Shown piece after piece: positions 44,501 to 52,130 of a stretch of DNA of 64,000 nucleotides. The notes beneath the pieces are model-generated. The model was not told where the DNA came from. It did no database searches and was given only the letters and a program-made list of their open reading frames with translations. Position 1 is the stretch's first letter. Every line of letters starts with the position of its first letter. The position numbers and the translations under genes were made by a program. Source of the stretch: an uncultured Clostridia bacterium. Its GTDB lineage: Bacteria; Bacillota; Clostridia; Lachnospirales; Lachnospiraceae. Location: contig CALBKM010000037.1 of NCBI GenBank assembly GCA_937895705.1, forward strand, positions 22,448 to 86,447, given 5' to 3'.

Positions 44501-45724
44501 ATGTTGTGTCAATTTACTGTAAAAAACTACAAAAGTATACGAGACGAAGTAACCTTTGATATGCAGGCGGCGGCAATCTCGGAACATGAAGATAGAATTA
44601 TCAAAGACCGGGATGGAGAGGCCTTTTTGCCGGTATCAGCAATTTACGGACCGAACGGCGGCGGGAAGTCGAATGTGTTAAAGGCATTGCAGACATTGGT
44701 TGCAAAGATTTTACGTCCTTTGTATGCAACGGAAGATAACGAAGAAAAGGTGTTGTTGCAGAAGCGAATTATTGTGGAGCCGTTTGCTTTTTCTGAGAGC
44801 AAGAATGAGCCGACAGAGTTTGAATTGTTTTTCAGAACCGAGTCTGCTGAGTACAGATATATCCTGCATGTGAAGCGGGATGTGGTTGTGTATGAAAGCT
44901 TGGATCGAGTGAGACTGGAGACCGGAAGACGCTCTGCATTGTATACCAGAGATGAGAAAGGGATTGTATTAAAGGGTGCATTTGCAAAGTTGAAGGTCAG
45001 CGAAGATTTATCGAAGACGCTTACCTTGCTTTCTTACTTGGGTATTGCCTATAAGGGAAATGCAGTAGTTAAGGATGTTCTCGGATGGTTTGAGTACGAG
45101 GTGAAGTTTTTGAATTACGGTAATCCGATGGAGGAACTTCGTATGGCAATTTCCGATTCGGAGGACGTAAAGCATTTGATGCTTGATATGATACAGGAGA
45201 TGGACCTGGATATCGTAGATTTTCGGGTTGAGGAAAAAGAGAACAATAGAATAGAAGTTTTCACAAAGCATTGTGTGGACGATGTGGAAGCAGAACTGAA
45301 TTTATCGGAGGAATCCAGCGGAACCAAGAAGCTGTTCGGTCTGCTTCCGTTTATAGCGGCAAGTCTGCTGGATGGAACGACCCTTGTAATTGATGAATTG
45401 GATGCAAAGATTCATCCGGTGCTGTTACGCTATATTATTATGATGTTCAATGATATGAGTATCAATCAGCACAATGCGCAGCTGATTTTTACCTCTCATG
45501 ATTTATCCACCATGAACAGTGAAGTATTCCGTAGAGATGAGATTTGGTTCGTGGCAAAGGGAAATGCGGAGAATTCCAAGCTGTATTCCTTGGTGGAGTT
45601 CAAGAATGGGAAGGGCGAATCGGTCAGAAAGGACGCAAAGTTTGACAAGCAGTATCTGGAAGGTAAGTACGGGGCAGATCCTTACCTCAGACGTATCATA
45701 GATTGGGGGAAAGTGAATGCCTAA
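44501..45724 (+). CDS. AAA ATPase (AbiLi/RloA-like) of a defence pair
   Basis: 407 residues. LCQFTVKNYKSIRDEVTFDM opens an SMC/OLD-type ATPase; Walker A is YGPNGGGKSNVLKAL (residues about 50-60). The ABC signature region is LSEESSGTKKLFGLL, with Walker B TTLVIDELDAKIHP. The D-loop and switch (LIFTSHDLSTM) follow. This ATPase class pairs with RloB-type proteins in AbiL/Rlo phage-exclusion systems. Overlaps the rloB-like gene by eight bases. Confidence 0.82.
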   Translation: MLCQFTVKNYKSIRDEVTFDMQAAAISEHEDRIIKDRDGEAFLPVSAIYGPNGGGKSNVLKALQTLVAKILRPLYATEDNEEKVLLQKRIIVEPFAFSESKNEPTEFELFFRTESAEYRYILHVKRDVVVYESLDRVRLETGRRSALYTRDEKGIVLKGAFAKLKVSEDLSKTLTLLSYLGIAYKGNAVVKDVLGWFEYEVKFLNYGNPMEELRMAISDSEDVKHLMLDMIQEMDLDIVDFRVEEKENNRIEVFTKHCVDDVEAELNLSEESSGTKKLFGLLPFIAASLLDGTTLVIDELDAKIHPVLLRYIIMMFNDMSINQHNAQLIFTSHDLSTMNSEVFRRDEIWFVAKGNAENSKLYSLVEFKNGKGESVRKDAKFDKQYLEGKYGADPYLRRIIDWGKVNA

Positions 45725-46418
45725 AAAAGCCGGAATGGAGAAGTGGAAAAAACAGCGTCGCCAAGAGTATTTGGAGATGAAACAATATCGGTACTACATT
45801 TTCTGCGAAGGTCAGCAGACAGAACCGATGTATTTTGCAGGCTTCAAGAAACTGATAGAGGAAAATCCGATTTACAAGGACATGGTTTTGATTGAGATAG
45901 AACCGTGTCAGGCAGAAACCATGCGGGTCATCGGTATGGCGGAAGACTACGTACGAAGGAACAAAATCAAGAAGGGACAAATCTGGTGTGTCTACGATAA
46001 GGACAGTTTCCCGGCGGAACGCTTTAACGGAGTGTCGGAACGCGCAGAGAGCCTGAACAAAGAGAATCCGGAGTTGCAGTATCATACCGCATGGAGCAAT
46101 GAGTGCATTGAGTTTTGGTTCTTGCTTCATTTCACATACTATACTTCGAATAATAGAAGGTCAGAGTATGGTGCATTCTTGGATAAGAAGTTTAAAGAAC
46201 TGGGAATTGATGGGTACCATAAGAAGATGCCGGAAATCTTTGATATTCTTTTGGAAAAAGGTAATCCGAAGCTGGCGATTCGGTACGCAAAACGAATCAT
46301 GAAGGACGGAGAAGGTAAGGCTCCAACGGATATAGCACCGGGAACGAAGGTGTATGAGTTGGTGGAGGAACTGGCGAAATATTTGCCGGAGGAAGAAAAG
46401 GCACAATTCATTGATTAG
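45717..46418 (+). CDS. RloB-family protein (AbiLii-like), putative TOPRIM nuclease
   Basis: 233 residues. YYIFCEGQQTEPMYFAGFKK (CEG-TE, a TOPRIM-like Glu), QIWCVYDKDSFPAERF (the DXD-like motif) and TAWSNECIEFWFLLHF are the RloB hallmarks. TOPRIM-type metal sites suggest nuclease activity activated by the partner ATPase. Toxicity during infection is presumed by analogy with AbiL. Shares codon use with the flanking element backbone, unlike the SIR2 gene that follows. Confidence 0.82.
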   Translation: MPKKAGMEKWKKQRRQEYLEMKQYRYYIFCEGQQTEPMYFAGFKKLIEENPIYKDMVLIEIEPCQAETMRVIGMAEDYVRRNKIKKGQIWCVYDKDSFPAERFNGVSERAESLNKENPELQYHTAWSNECIEFWFLLHFTYYTSNNRRSEYGAFLDKKFKELGIDGYHKKMPEIFDILLEKGNPKLAIRYAKRIMKDGEGKAPTDIAPGTKVYELVEELAKYLPEEEKAQFID

Positions 46419-46434
46419 TACGGAAGGATTTAGA

Positions 46435-47466
46435 ATGGATATTGAAACGCTTAAGAAACATATTCAGGAATTTTTTCAAGAAGGAACAGTTACAATAGTT
46501 GGATCGGGTCTTTCTATGGCAGAGGGAATTCCGGGAATGGTAGCATTGGCAGATGAACTTCAAAGTAAAATACCGGGAATGTTATCGACATCGGATGATA
46601 AGGGGATATGGGAAAATATTGCTAGTGACCTGAAAAATGGAGTTGGATTAGAAGAAGCTTTGCATAATACTAAGCCGAGCCCAAATGTTGAAGAGTGTAT
46701 TAGAAAGGTTACAGCAGTATATATCGGTGATGCAGAAAACTCTCTTTTTGAAGATATTGTGAGAAAGGGAAAGCAACTTCGATTTTCGGAGTATCTACAA
46801 CGATTTAATGTAAGAAATCAAGGTATGGCCGTTATCACAACAAACTATGATCGTTTGATTGAATATGCTTGTGAGGCTAATGATATAATGGTAGATACTC
46901 TCTTTGTGGGAAAGTATATATCGAGGTTTAAACCAGATAAGAGTAAGTATGCTTCTTGTATAGGACTGCAGCGAAAAAATGGTAAGGTACAGAGGTTAAT
47001 ATATTCTCCGATGGTAACAGTTTTAAAGCCACACGGGTGTTTGAGTTGGCATTTAGTCAATGATACTCCGTATTCAATACCTAATTGCTCTGTTGAGAAT
47101 AGCTTGATTATTACTCCTGGGTTGAATAAATATCAAGAGGGTTACAGTGTCCCTTTTGATACACATCGGTCACGGGCAAATGAGGAAATTGATAGAGCGC
47201 AAAGATATATTATCATAGGATATGGATTCGGGGATGATCATTTGGAGACACATTTAATTCGACAATTACGTGCAGGTAGGCCAACCCTTATTTTTACCTA
47301 TTCGCTGTCAGAAAAAGCAGAAAAAATAGTTAGAGAATGTAGTGGAATTACTGCATTTTGTCACATGAATAGTAATGACACGAGAGTTCTAAATGCAACC
47401 GAAGATACTGTTTTGGTAGGTCTAAATTTATGGGATTTACATGAAATGATTAAGGAGGTATTTTGA
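46435..47466 (+). CDS. SIR2-domain NADase of a SIR2-HerA defence system
   Basis: 343 residues from ATG 46435 (GGAAGGA upstream). TVTIVGSGLSMAEGIPGM (the NAD-binding GSG loop), MAVITTNYDRLIEYACEAND (TTNYD) and VLKPHGCLSW (catalytic His of the KPHG motif) define a SIR2 fold. IIIGYGFGDDHLETHL closes it. In SIR2-HerA systems this subunit depletes NAD in infected cells when assembled with the HerA hexamer. The stop overlaps the herA ATG. Base composition is clearly AT-richer than its neighbours. Confidence 0.88.
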   Translation: MDIETLKKHIQEFFQEGTVTIVGSGLSMAEGIPGMVALADELQSKIPGMLSTSDDKGIWENIASDLKNGVGLEEALHNTKPSPNVEECIRKVTAVYIGDAENSLFEDIVRKGKQLRFSEYLQRFNVRNQGMAVITTNYDRLIEYACEANDIMVDTLFVGKYISRFKPDKSKYASCIGLQRKNGKVQRLIYSPMVTVLKPHGCLSWHLVNDTPYSIPNCSVENSLIITPGLNKYQEGYSVPFDTHRSRANEEIDRAQRYIIIGYGFGDDHLETHLIRQLRAGRPTLIFTYSLSEKAEKIVRECSGITAFCHMNSNDTRVLNATEDTVLVGLNLWDLHEMIKEVF

Positions 47467-49205
47467 TGGCATCTTTATTAGATTTTAATGAAAATGATAT
47501 ATTGGGAAGAGTAACACACGTAGACACTGAGCAAATCATAATTGAGATCGAGAATGGAACAATTATGAATAAGATTTGTGTTGGTAATCTTGTAGCTATA
47601 GAAACATCAAAACAGCATGAGAAATTAATTGCACTTATTGATAAGGTTACTCGAAAGTATATTGAGAATTATATGGATGAAGATGATGAAGTTGATGAGA
47701 TGATGATTTCATCTGCAGATTATATAAAAGTAAGTGTCATTGGAACATACCATTCTGTATATGGCTCTGCACATGATTTGTTCAAAAGGGGGGTAGAATC
47801 ATTTCCACAAATTGAAAGCTTATGTTATGGGATTTCAGGCCAGAATCTTCAAAATTTTATGAATATTTTAGGGAAAGATATTGATGCAGACAAACGTCTA
47901 AAAATAGGCTCTTTTATGATGGATACAGCGGCTGATGCTGTGCTAGATGGCAATAAATTTTTTCAAAGACATGCCGCAGTACTGGGCAGTACGGGGTCGG
48001 GTAAAAGTTGGTGTATTGCAAATATATTAGAGAAAGCAAGTGTATTAAAGTATACAAATATTATTGTGTTTGATATGCATGGTGAATATAAAAGTTTAGC
48101 AGAGGGAAGCAATCCTATTGCACAGCGTTTTAGAATTGCTGGCCCTGGAGATTTGGAAACAGCGAAGACGGATGTGTTATTTCTACCATATTGGTTATTA
48201 AATCGTGAGGAACTTTTGTCAATGATATTGGATAGAAGTGATGCAAATGCACCAAATCAGGCATCTCGTTTTACCTTGCATATTAGAAATTTAAAAGAGG
48301 AAACATTAAAGAAGGAAGGGAAAAGTGATGTTCAAAAAACATTTACAGTGGATTCCCCCATTCCTTTTTTGATGAATGAACTGATACAACGACTTAAAGT
48401 TGACGATACAACAAAAGGTGTTGGAAAGAGTGGAGCAGCAGTAAAGGGTGAATGGGAAGGAAAACTTACGCGCTTTATTTCCAGATTAGAAACTAAGATG
48501 GGAGATAAAACGTATGGATTCATGTTTCAACCTACAGACGAAGTGCAAAAATATGACTGGTTGGGCTTGATTCTATGTAAATTGTTGGGGTATACCGAAG
48601 GACAAAAAGGAATAAAGATTATAGATTTTTCAGAAGTTCCATCCGATGTATTGCCGGTGGTAACAGGAACTTTGGCAAGATTACTATATGATGTACAGTT
48701 TTGGATGGATCCAGAAAAGCGTACTCCCTTTACAATTATTTGTGATGAAGCACATTTATATCTGCCGGTAAAAGAAGATGCTGATTCTGTACAGAAACAA
48801 GCTTTGTACAATTTTGAAAGAATTGCTAAAGAAGGAAGAAAATACGGAGTTTCAATTCTTGCAGTTAGTCAAAGGCCTGCAGATGTAAGTAAAACTATTT
48901 TGAGTCAGTGTAATAACTTTATTGTATTAAGATTAACAAACGAAAGAGATAAAGGAGTTATCAAGAATCTTTTACCAGATGCATTAAAGAGTACAATAGA
49001 GTTTTTGCCGTTACTAGATGTTGGAGAGGCATTGGTGGTAGGCGATGCAATATTATTGCCAAGTAAAATTGTCTTAGATAAACCTTTGGAGATACATAGA
49101 CCAATTAGTGCAACAAAAGACTTCTGGGATGAATGGGATAATAATGCGCTGGATAATAACGCAATCAATGAGTCGATAGAATCTTTAAGGAAGCAATGTA
49201 GATGA
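47466..49205 (+). CDS. herA: HerA-family hexameric ATPase (DUF87) of SIR2-HerA defence
   Basis: 579 residues from ATG 47466 (AAGGAGG 7 bases before). An N-terminal beta-barrel HAS domain (about 1-110) precedes the ATPase: Walker A AVLGSTGSGKSWCIANIL (about residue 175), Walker B FTIICDEAHLYLP, and the sensor region ISILAVSQRPADVSKTI-like (VSILAVSQRPADVSKT). HerA translocates on DNA as a hexamer and activates the SIR2 partner. Confidence 0.9.
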   Translation: MASLLDFNENDILGRVTHVDTEQIIIEIENGTIMNKICVGNLVAIETSKQHEKLIALIDKVTRKYIENYMDEDDEVDEMMISSADYIKVSVIGTYHSVYGSAHDLFKRGVESFPQIESLCYGISGQNLQNFMNILGKDIDADKRLKIGSFMMDTAADAVLDGNKFFQRHAAVLGSTGSGKSWCIANILEKASVLKYTNIIVFDMHGEYKSLAEGSNPIAQRFRIAGPGDLETAKTDVLFLPYWLLNREELLSMILDRSDANAPNQASRFTLHIRNLKEETLKKEGKSDVQKTFTVDSPIPFLMNELIQRLKVDDTTKGVGKSGAAVKGEWEGKLTRFISRLETKMGDKTYGFMFQPTDEVQKYDWLGLILCKLLGYTEGQKGIKIIDFSEVPSDVLPVVTGTLARLLYDVQFWMDPEKRTPFTIICDEAHLYLPVKEDADSVQKQALYNFERIAKEGRKYGVSILAVSQRPADVSKTILSQCNNFIVLRLTNERDKGVIKNLLPDALKSTIEFLPLLDVGEALVVGDAILLPSKIVLDKPLEIHRPISATKDFWDEWDNNALDNNAINESIESLRKQCR

Positions 49206-49258
49206 AAAGCTTAAATGGCGTGTAATAAAATACTTTTTGTGAGATATAGGAGAGAGTT

Positions 49259-50011
49259 ATGGGTAATTCTTTAGAAAACACGCGTGAGATCAAAGTGCTA
49301 ATATCACAGATTAAGGCTTTGTGTAATATGATACATGAGATTCTTAACAGTACTAATACAGCAGAAACAGGGAGATATGCTGGTTTTAAAGATATGGCAA
49401 TGGTATATAATGATTTTGCGATAAGGGCTAAAGCGGTTTTGAAAGTGTCAACAATGTTTTACACTTTTAATTTGGATGAAATCCCATCATGGGGTGACTC
49501 TGTTTGGCCTACTCAAAAAAGGATAATGGAACAAGTTCTATTGTCTTCAAAGATGCTGTTGGCAAGTCTTGAGGAAGGTGTTGATTTTGTGAATGATGAG
49601 TTTGATAATATAGAATACTTTTTACAATCTCGAGTGCGGACTGCAATTTTTCAAAAACCAGAAAAAGAGGTAGAAATTCAAAACGCAATTGAAACATTAC
49701 TACTCGGAAAAGGGATGATGAAAGGTACAGATTATGATAGAGAGTCGGGGAAGTTTGAATTTTCTGGCAAAGAGTATATTCCGGACTTTATTATTCCCAA
49801 AATGTCGTTGTGTATAGAAGTGAAGTTATTAAGAGAGGGGCGAAAATCAAAAGTTATCGAAGAGATAAGTGCTGATATTACTGCGTATGGGAAAAAATAT
49901 GAACGTCAATTATATGTTGTTTATGACTTAGGTGTAATTCAAAATGAGATAGAGTTTAAAAGGGATATTGAAATGAGGGACGGTGTTAAAGTGATAATTG
50001 TAAAGCACTGA
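49259..50011 (+). CDS. PD-(D/E)XK nuclease-like protein linked to SIR2-HerA
   Basis: 250 residues. The C-terminal half has the restriction-type core FSGKEYIPDFIIPKMSLCIE, then VKLLREG, giving D...ExK with the acid and lysine in IEVKLL. The N-terminal half is helical. It resembles DpnII/MamI-type nuclease domains. AT-rich like the SIR2 and HerA genes, so it is likely the third component of one cassette. Its target (phage DNA or host) is unknown. Confidence 0.7.
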   Translation: MGNSLENTREIKVLISQIKALCNMIHEILNSTNTAETGRYAGFKDMAMVYNDFAIRAKAVLKVSTMFYTFNLDEIPSWGDSVWPTQKRIMEQVLLSSKMLLASLEEGVDFVNDEFDNIEYFLQSRVRTAIFQKPEKEVEIQNAIETLLLGKGMMKGTDYDRESGKFEFSGKEYIPDFIIPKMSLCIEVKLLREGRKSKVIEEISADITAYGKKYERQLYVVYDLGVIQNEIEFKRDIEMRDGVKVIIVKH

Positions 50012-50057
50012 TGCGGTGGATGTGCGGCTAATTCAATTTGAGTTTTTATAAGGAGTA

Positions 50058-50087
50058 TGGGAACTTTGGGTTATTCCAAAGTTCCCA
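50058..50087 (+). terminator. Hairpin after the nuclease gene
   Basis: TGGGAACTTTGG (50058-50069) pairs perfectly with CCAAAGTTCCCA (50076-50087) over a 6-base loop. The following sequence has only short T-runs, so it may be an inefficient terminator. It separates the defence genes from the recombinase. Confidence 0.65.
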
Positions 50088-50115
50088 TTGCATTTTACTG
50101 AATAGATGATATAAT
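50088..50115 (+). promoter_or_regulatory. Vegetative-type promoter of the serine recombinase
   Basis: TTGCAT (50088-50093), a 16-base spacer and TATAAT (50110-50115), 45 bases before the recombinase ATG. It is a sigma-A type; no sigma-E or sigma-K motif was found here. Confidence 0.6.
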
Positions 50116-50160
50116 AATAGTCGTAACAGAACGACACACCTCTAACAGAAAGGCACACCC

Positions 50161-51819
50161 ATGAACATTGCAGCTTATTGCCGAGTTTCCACCGATAAAG
50201 AAGACCAGCTTAACAGCTTAGAAGCACAGAAGGAGTTTTTTACCGAGTACACCAAGCGTACCGGGGACAACCTTATTAAATTATATGCGGATGAAGGTAT
50301 TTCCGGAACTAAAATTAAGAATCGTAAGGAATTTTTGCGCATGCTGGCGGATGCGGAGCATGGTTTGTTTGATATGGTTGTGGTGAAGGATATCTCCCGG
50401 TTTGCGAGAAATACGGTAGATTTGTTGCAGAGTGTCCGGAAGCTAAAAGCACTGGGGATTGAGACGCAGTTTTTGACTGCGAATATGACCAGTATGGGAA
50501 ACAGTGAGTTTGTGTTGACCATTTTTGGTGCGCTGGCCCAGGAGGAAAGTGCCAATACTTCCAAGCGTGTCAAATTCGGTAAGAAGATGAACGCGGAGAA
50601 GGGCCGGGTTCCGAATATCGTTTACGGCTATGATAAGACCATCGGTGATTATTTTAACTTGTCCATCAATGAGGACGAGGCAAAGGTGGTTCGGCAGATA
50701 TACAAGTGGTACACCGAGGAAGGGTACGGTGCTGCCAAGATTGCCAATATGCTAAACGAACGTAGTTGTAAGACGAAACGTGGCTGTAATTGGAGCCAGA
50801 ATGCGGTATGCCGTATTTTGACCAATGAGATTTATACCGGAAAGATTATCAACGGCAAGGAAGAGGTGGCGGATTTTCTCACTGGGCAGAGAAAAGAGAA
50901 GGATGAATCGGAGTGGATGGTGGTAGTGCGGCCGGAGCTTCGCATGATTAAGGATGAGGTGTTTGACCGGGCGCAGGAGATTTTAAAGGGGCGTCACACG
51001 TCCTTTCACATGACCCATGAGCGTCAGAGCAACAAGCATCTGTTCTCGACATTGATTAAATGTAAGGATTGCGGATGGTCCTTCCGGAGAACGGTTCGCC
51101 AGTACAAGAATACCTATGTGCGTTGGGTTTGCTCCGGGCACAACGGGCGTGGTGCGGACAGTTGTCCGAATGCCGTGACGGTGGATGAAGAAGAACTGAT
51201 TCAGGCCCTGCAGGAGTATTTTACGGACGTGTTGAGTAAAAAGAAAAAGGTCATCGATTACGTGGTGAAAGAGTTTCAGCGTGTCTACAAAGCCAAGGAC
51301 GAGAATCTGGAGTATGAGAAGGAATTGAATGCGGAGCTGAACCGGTTGCGGAAAGCCCGTGAGAAATATATGGATATGTACACTGATGATTTGATTTCCA
51401 GAGAGGAACTGAATGAGAAAATCGGCGGCATGCGGAAAGAAATCGAGCGTTTGGAAAATGAACTGAAAATGGTGTCCTACCATCTGACAAAAGGGGAGCA
51501 GTTGGAAGCAATTCTTAGCAGTACCTTTAAAACTATGGAGGATGTTACGGATGTGCATGAAATGACCAACATGCAGTTGAAGCGTTTGATTAAGAAGATT
51601 GAGGTGGACAAGGACGGTAATGTGGACATTTATCTGCGTCTGATCGGAGAATTGGGACTGGATGAAACGGTGCTGATTGATGCGGAAGAAGAGGTTGCGG
51701 CAGAAAGGGAGGACGGTGTGCTGGGAAATCACCAAAGCCCTGATGAGGCCGAAGGCACAAGCAGAAGTGGCAAAACAACAGCGTCAAATACCGTTCCATT
51801 TGGTAACAGCCATACATAA
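50161..51819 (+). CDS. Large serine recombinase (element integrase)
   Basis: 552 residues. The catalytic N-terminal domain is intact: AYCRVSTDKEDQLNSLEAQK with nucleophile S10, then VVKDISRFARN. The recombinase domain is about residues 155-260; a zinc ribbon follows (CKDCGWSF with CSGHNGRGADSCPN, about 301-340), then a coiled coil (about 375-440). This is the enzyme that integrated the element into spoIIID. Its TAA (51817-51819) falls in the attachment core, so the C-terminus would change on excision. Confidence 0.93.
   Translation: MNIAAYCRVSTDKEDQLNSLEAQKEFFTEYTKRTGDNLIKLYADEGISGTKIKNRKEFLRMLADAEHGLFDMVVVKDISRFARNTVDLLQSVRKLKALGIETQFLTANMTSMGNSEFVLTIFGALAQEESANTSKRVKFGKKMNAEKGRVPNIVYGYDKTIGDYFNLSINEDEAKVVRQIYKWYTEEGYGAAKIANMLNERSCKTKRGCNWSQNAVCRILTNEIYTGKIINGKEEVADFLTGQRKEKDESEWMVVVRPELRMIKDEVFDRAQEILKGRHTSFHMTHERQSNKHLFSTLIKCKDCGWSFRRTVRQYKNTYVRWVCSGHNGRGADSCPNAVTVDEEELIQALQEYFTDVLSKKKKVIDYVVKEFQRVYKAKDENLEYEKELNAELNRLRKAREKYMDMYTDDLISREELNEKIGGMRKEIERLENELKMVSYHLTKGEQLEAILSSTFKTMEDVTDVHEMTNMQLKRLIKKIEVDKDGNVDIYLRLIGELGLDETVLIDAEEEVAAEREDGVLGNHQSPDEAEGTSRSGKTTASNTVPFGNSHT
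51790..51817 (+). other. Right attachment site of the spoIIID element (P arm and core)
   Basis: ACCGTTCC (51790-51797), 15 bases, then core TACAT (51813-51817), where the crossover CA is 51815-51816. It lies inside the recombinase gene and next to the spoIIID continuation (AAGGATGTTACC). The arm mirrors the left arm. Confidence 0.8.
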
Positions 51820-51955
51820 GGATGTTACCGAACGCCTTCCCCATGTCAATAAAAACCTGGCGGAGGCCACCAGAGAGGTTTTGGATGTGAATAAGTCCGA
51901 GCGGCATATCCGCGGAGGGTTGGCGACACGGGAGAAGTACTTACACAGAAGCTAG
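51818..51955 (+). pseudogene. spoIIID: spoIIID, C-terminal fragment
   Basis: Frame starting AAG GAT GTT encodes KDVTERLPHVNKNLAEATRE, then VLDVNKSERHIRGGLATREK and YLHRS, stop at 51953-51955. This is the second half of the SpoIIID HTH domain and the basic C-terminal helix that contacts DNA. It has no start codon of its own. Together with 37051-37164 it would encode 83 residues (B. subtilis SpoIIID has 93). A strong terminator follows, so it retains a normal gene end. Confidence is high because both halves match end to end. Confidence 0.92.
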
Positions 51956-51992
51956 TGAGCTTGAAACGAAGCGTTGGAAACGGGAAATCGAA

Positions 51993-52026
51993 AGACACTT
52001 GAGTTTGGACTCGGGTGTCTTTTTTT
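51993..52026 (+). terminator. Rho-independent terminator after spoIIID
   Basis: AGACACTTGAGT (51993-52004) pairs with ACTCGGGTGTCT (52009-52020), followed by T7. Confidence 0.87.
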
Positions 52027-52130
52027 GCGTTTTTTGTTTTCTTTTGGCGGAGGATGTGATATGATAGATACTGGAATGTTATATGGTGCTGAGGCACATG
52101 GAAATATAGTGTAGAAAGGAAGAGGCGACG

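Larger units (their letters stand above)
37160..51817 (+). mobile_element. 14.65-kb integrative mobilizable element inside spoIIID
   Basis: Bounded by TACAT at 37160-37164 and 51813-51817; the distance is 14,653 bp. Removing it joins codon 38 (CAT) to AAG GAT GTT and restores an in-frame 83-residue SpoIIID. Contents: TetR with an MmpL/YhgE-like export cassette; an oriT-like region with MobV relaxase; an ATPase-RloB pair; a SIR2-HerA-nuclease cassette; and a large serine recombinase ending in the right attachment site. There is no conjugation machinery, so it would be mobilised by a helper. Boundaries follow from the split gene and the paired att arms. Confidence 0.9.

Noticed and set aside
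44501..46418. PARIS (AriA-AriB) system
   Set aside because: The second gene has RloB motifs (CEG...TE, YDKD) rather than a DUF4435-type AriB.
49259..50011. Type II restriction system with methylase
   Set aside because: The nuclease core is present, but no methyltransferase gene is in the element; it belongs better with SIR2-HerA.
51677..51955. 92-residue frame joining recombinase DNA to the SpoIIID C-terminus
   Set aside because: The first 47 codons are an alternative frame of the recombinase gene, without a ribosome-binding site; only the part from 51818 is real spoIIID.
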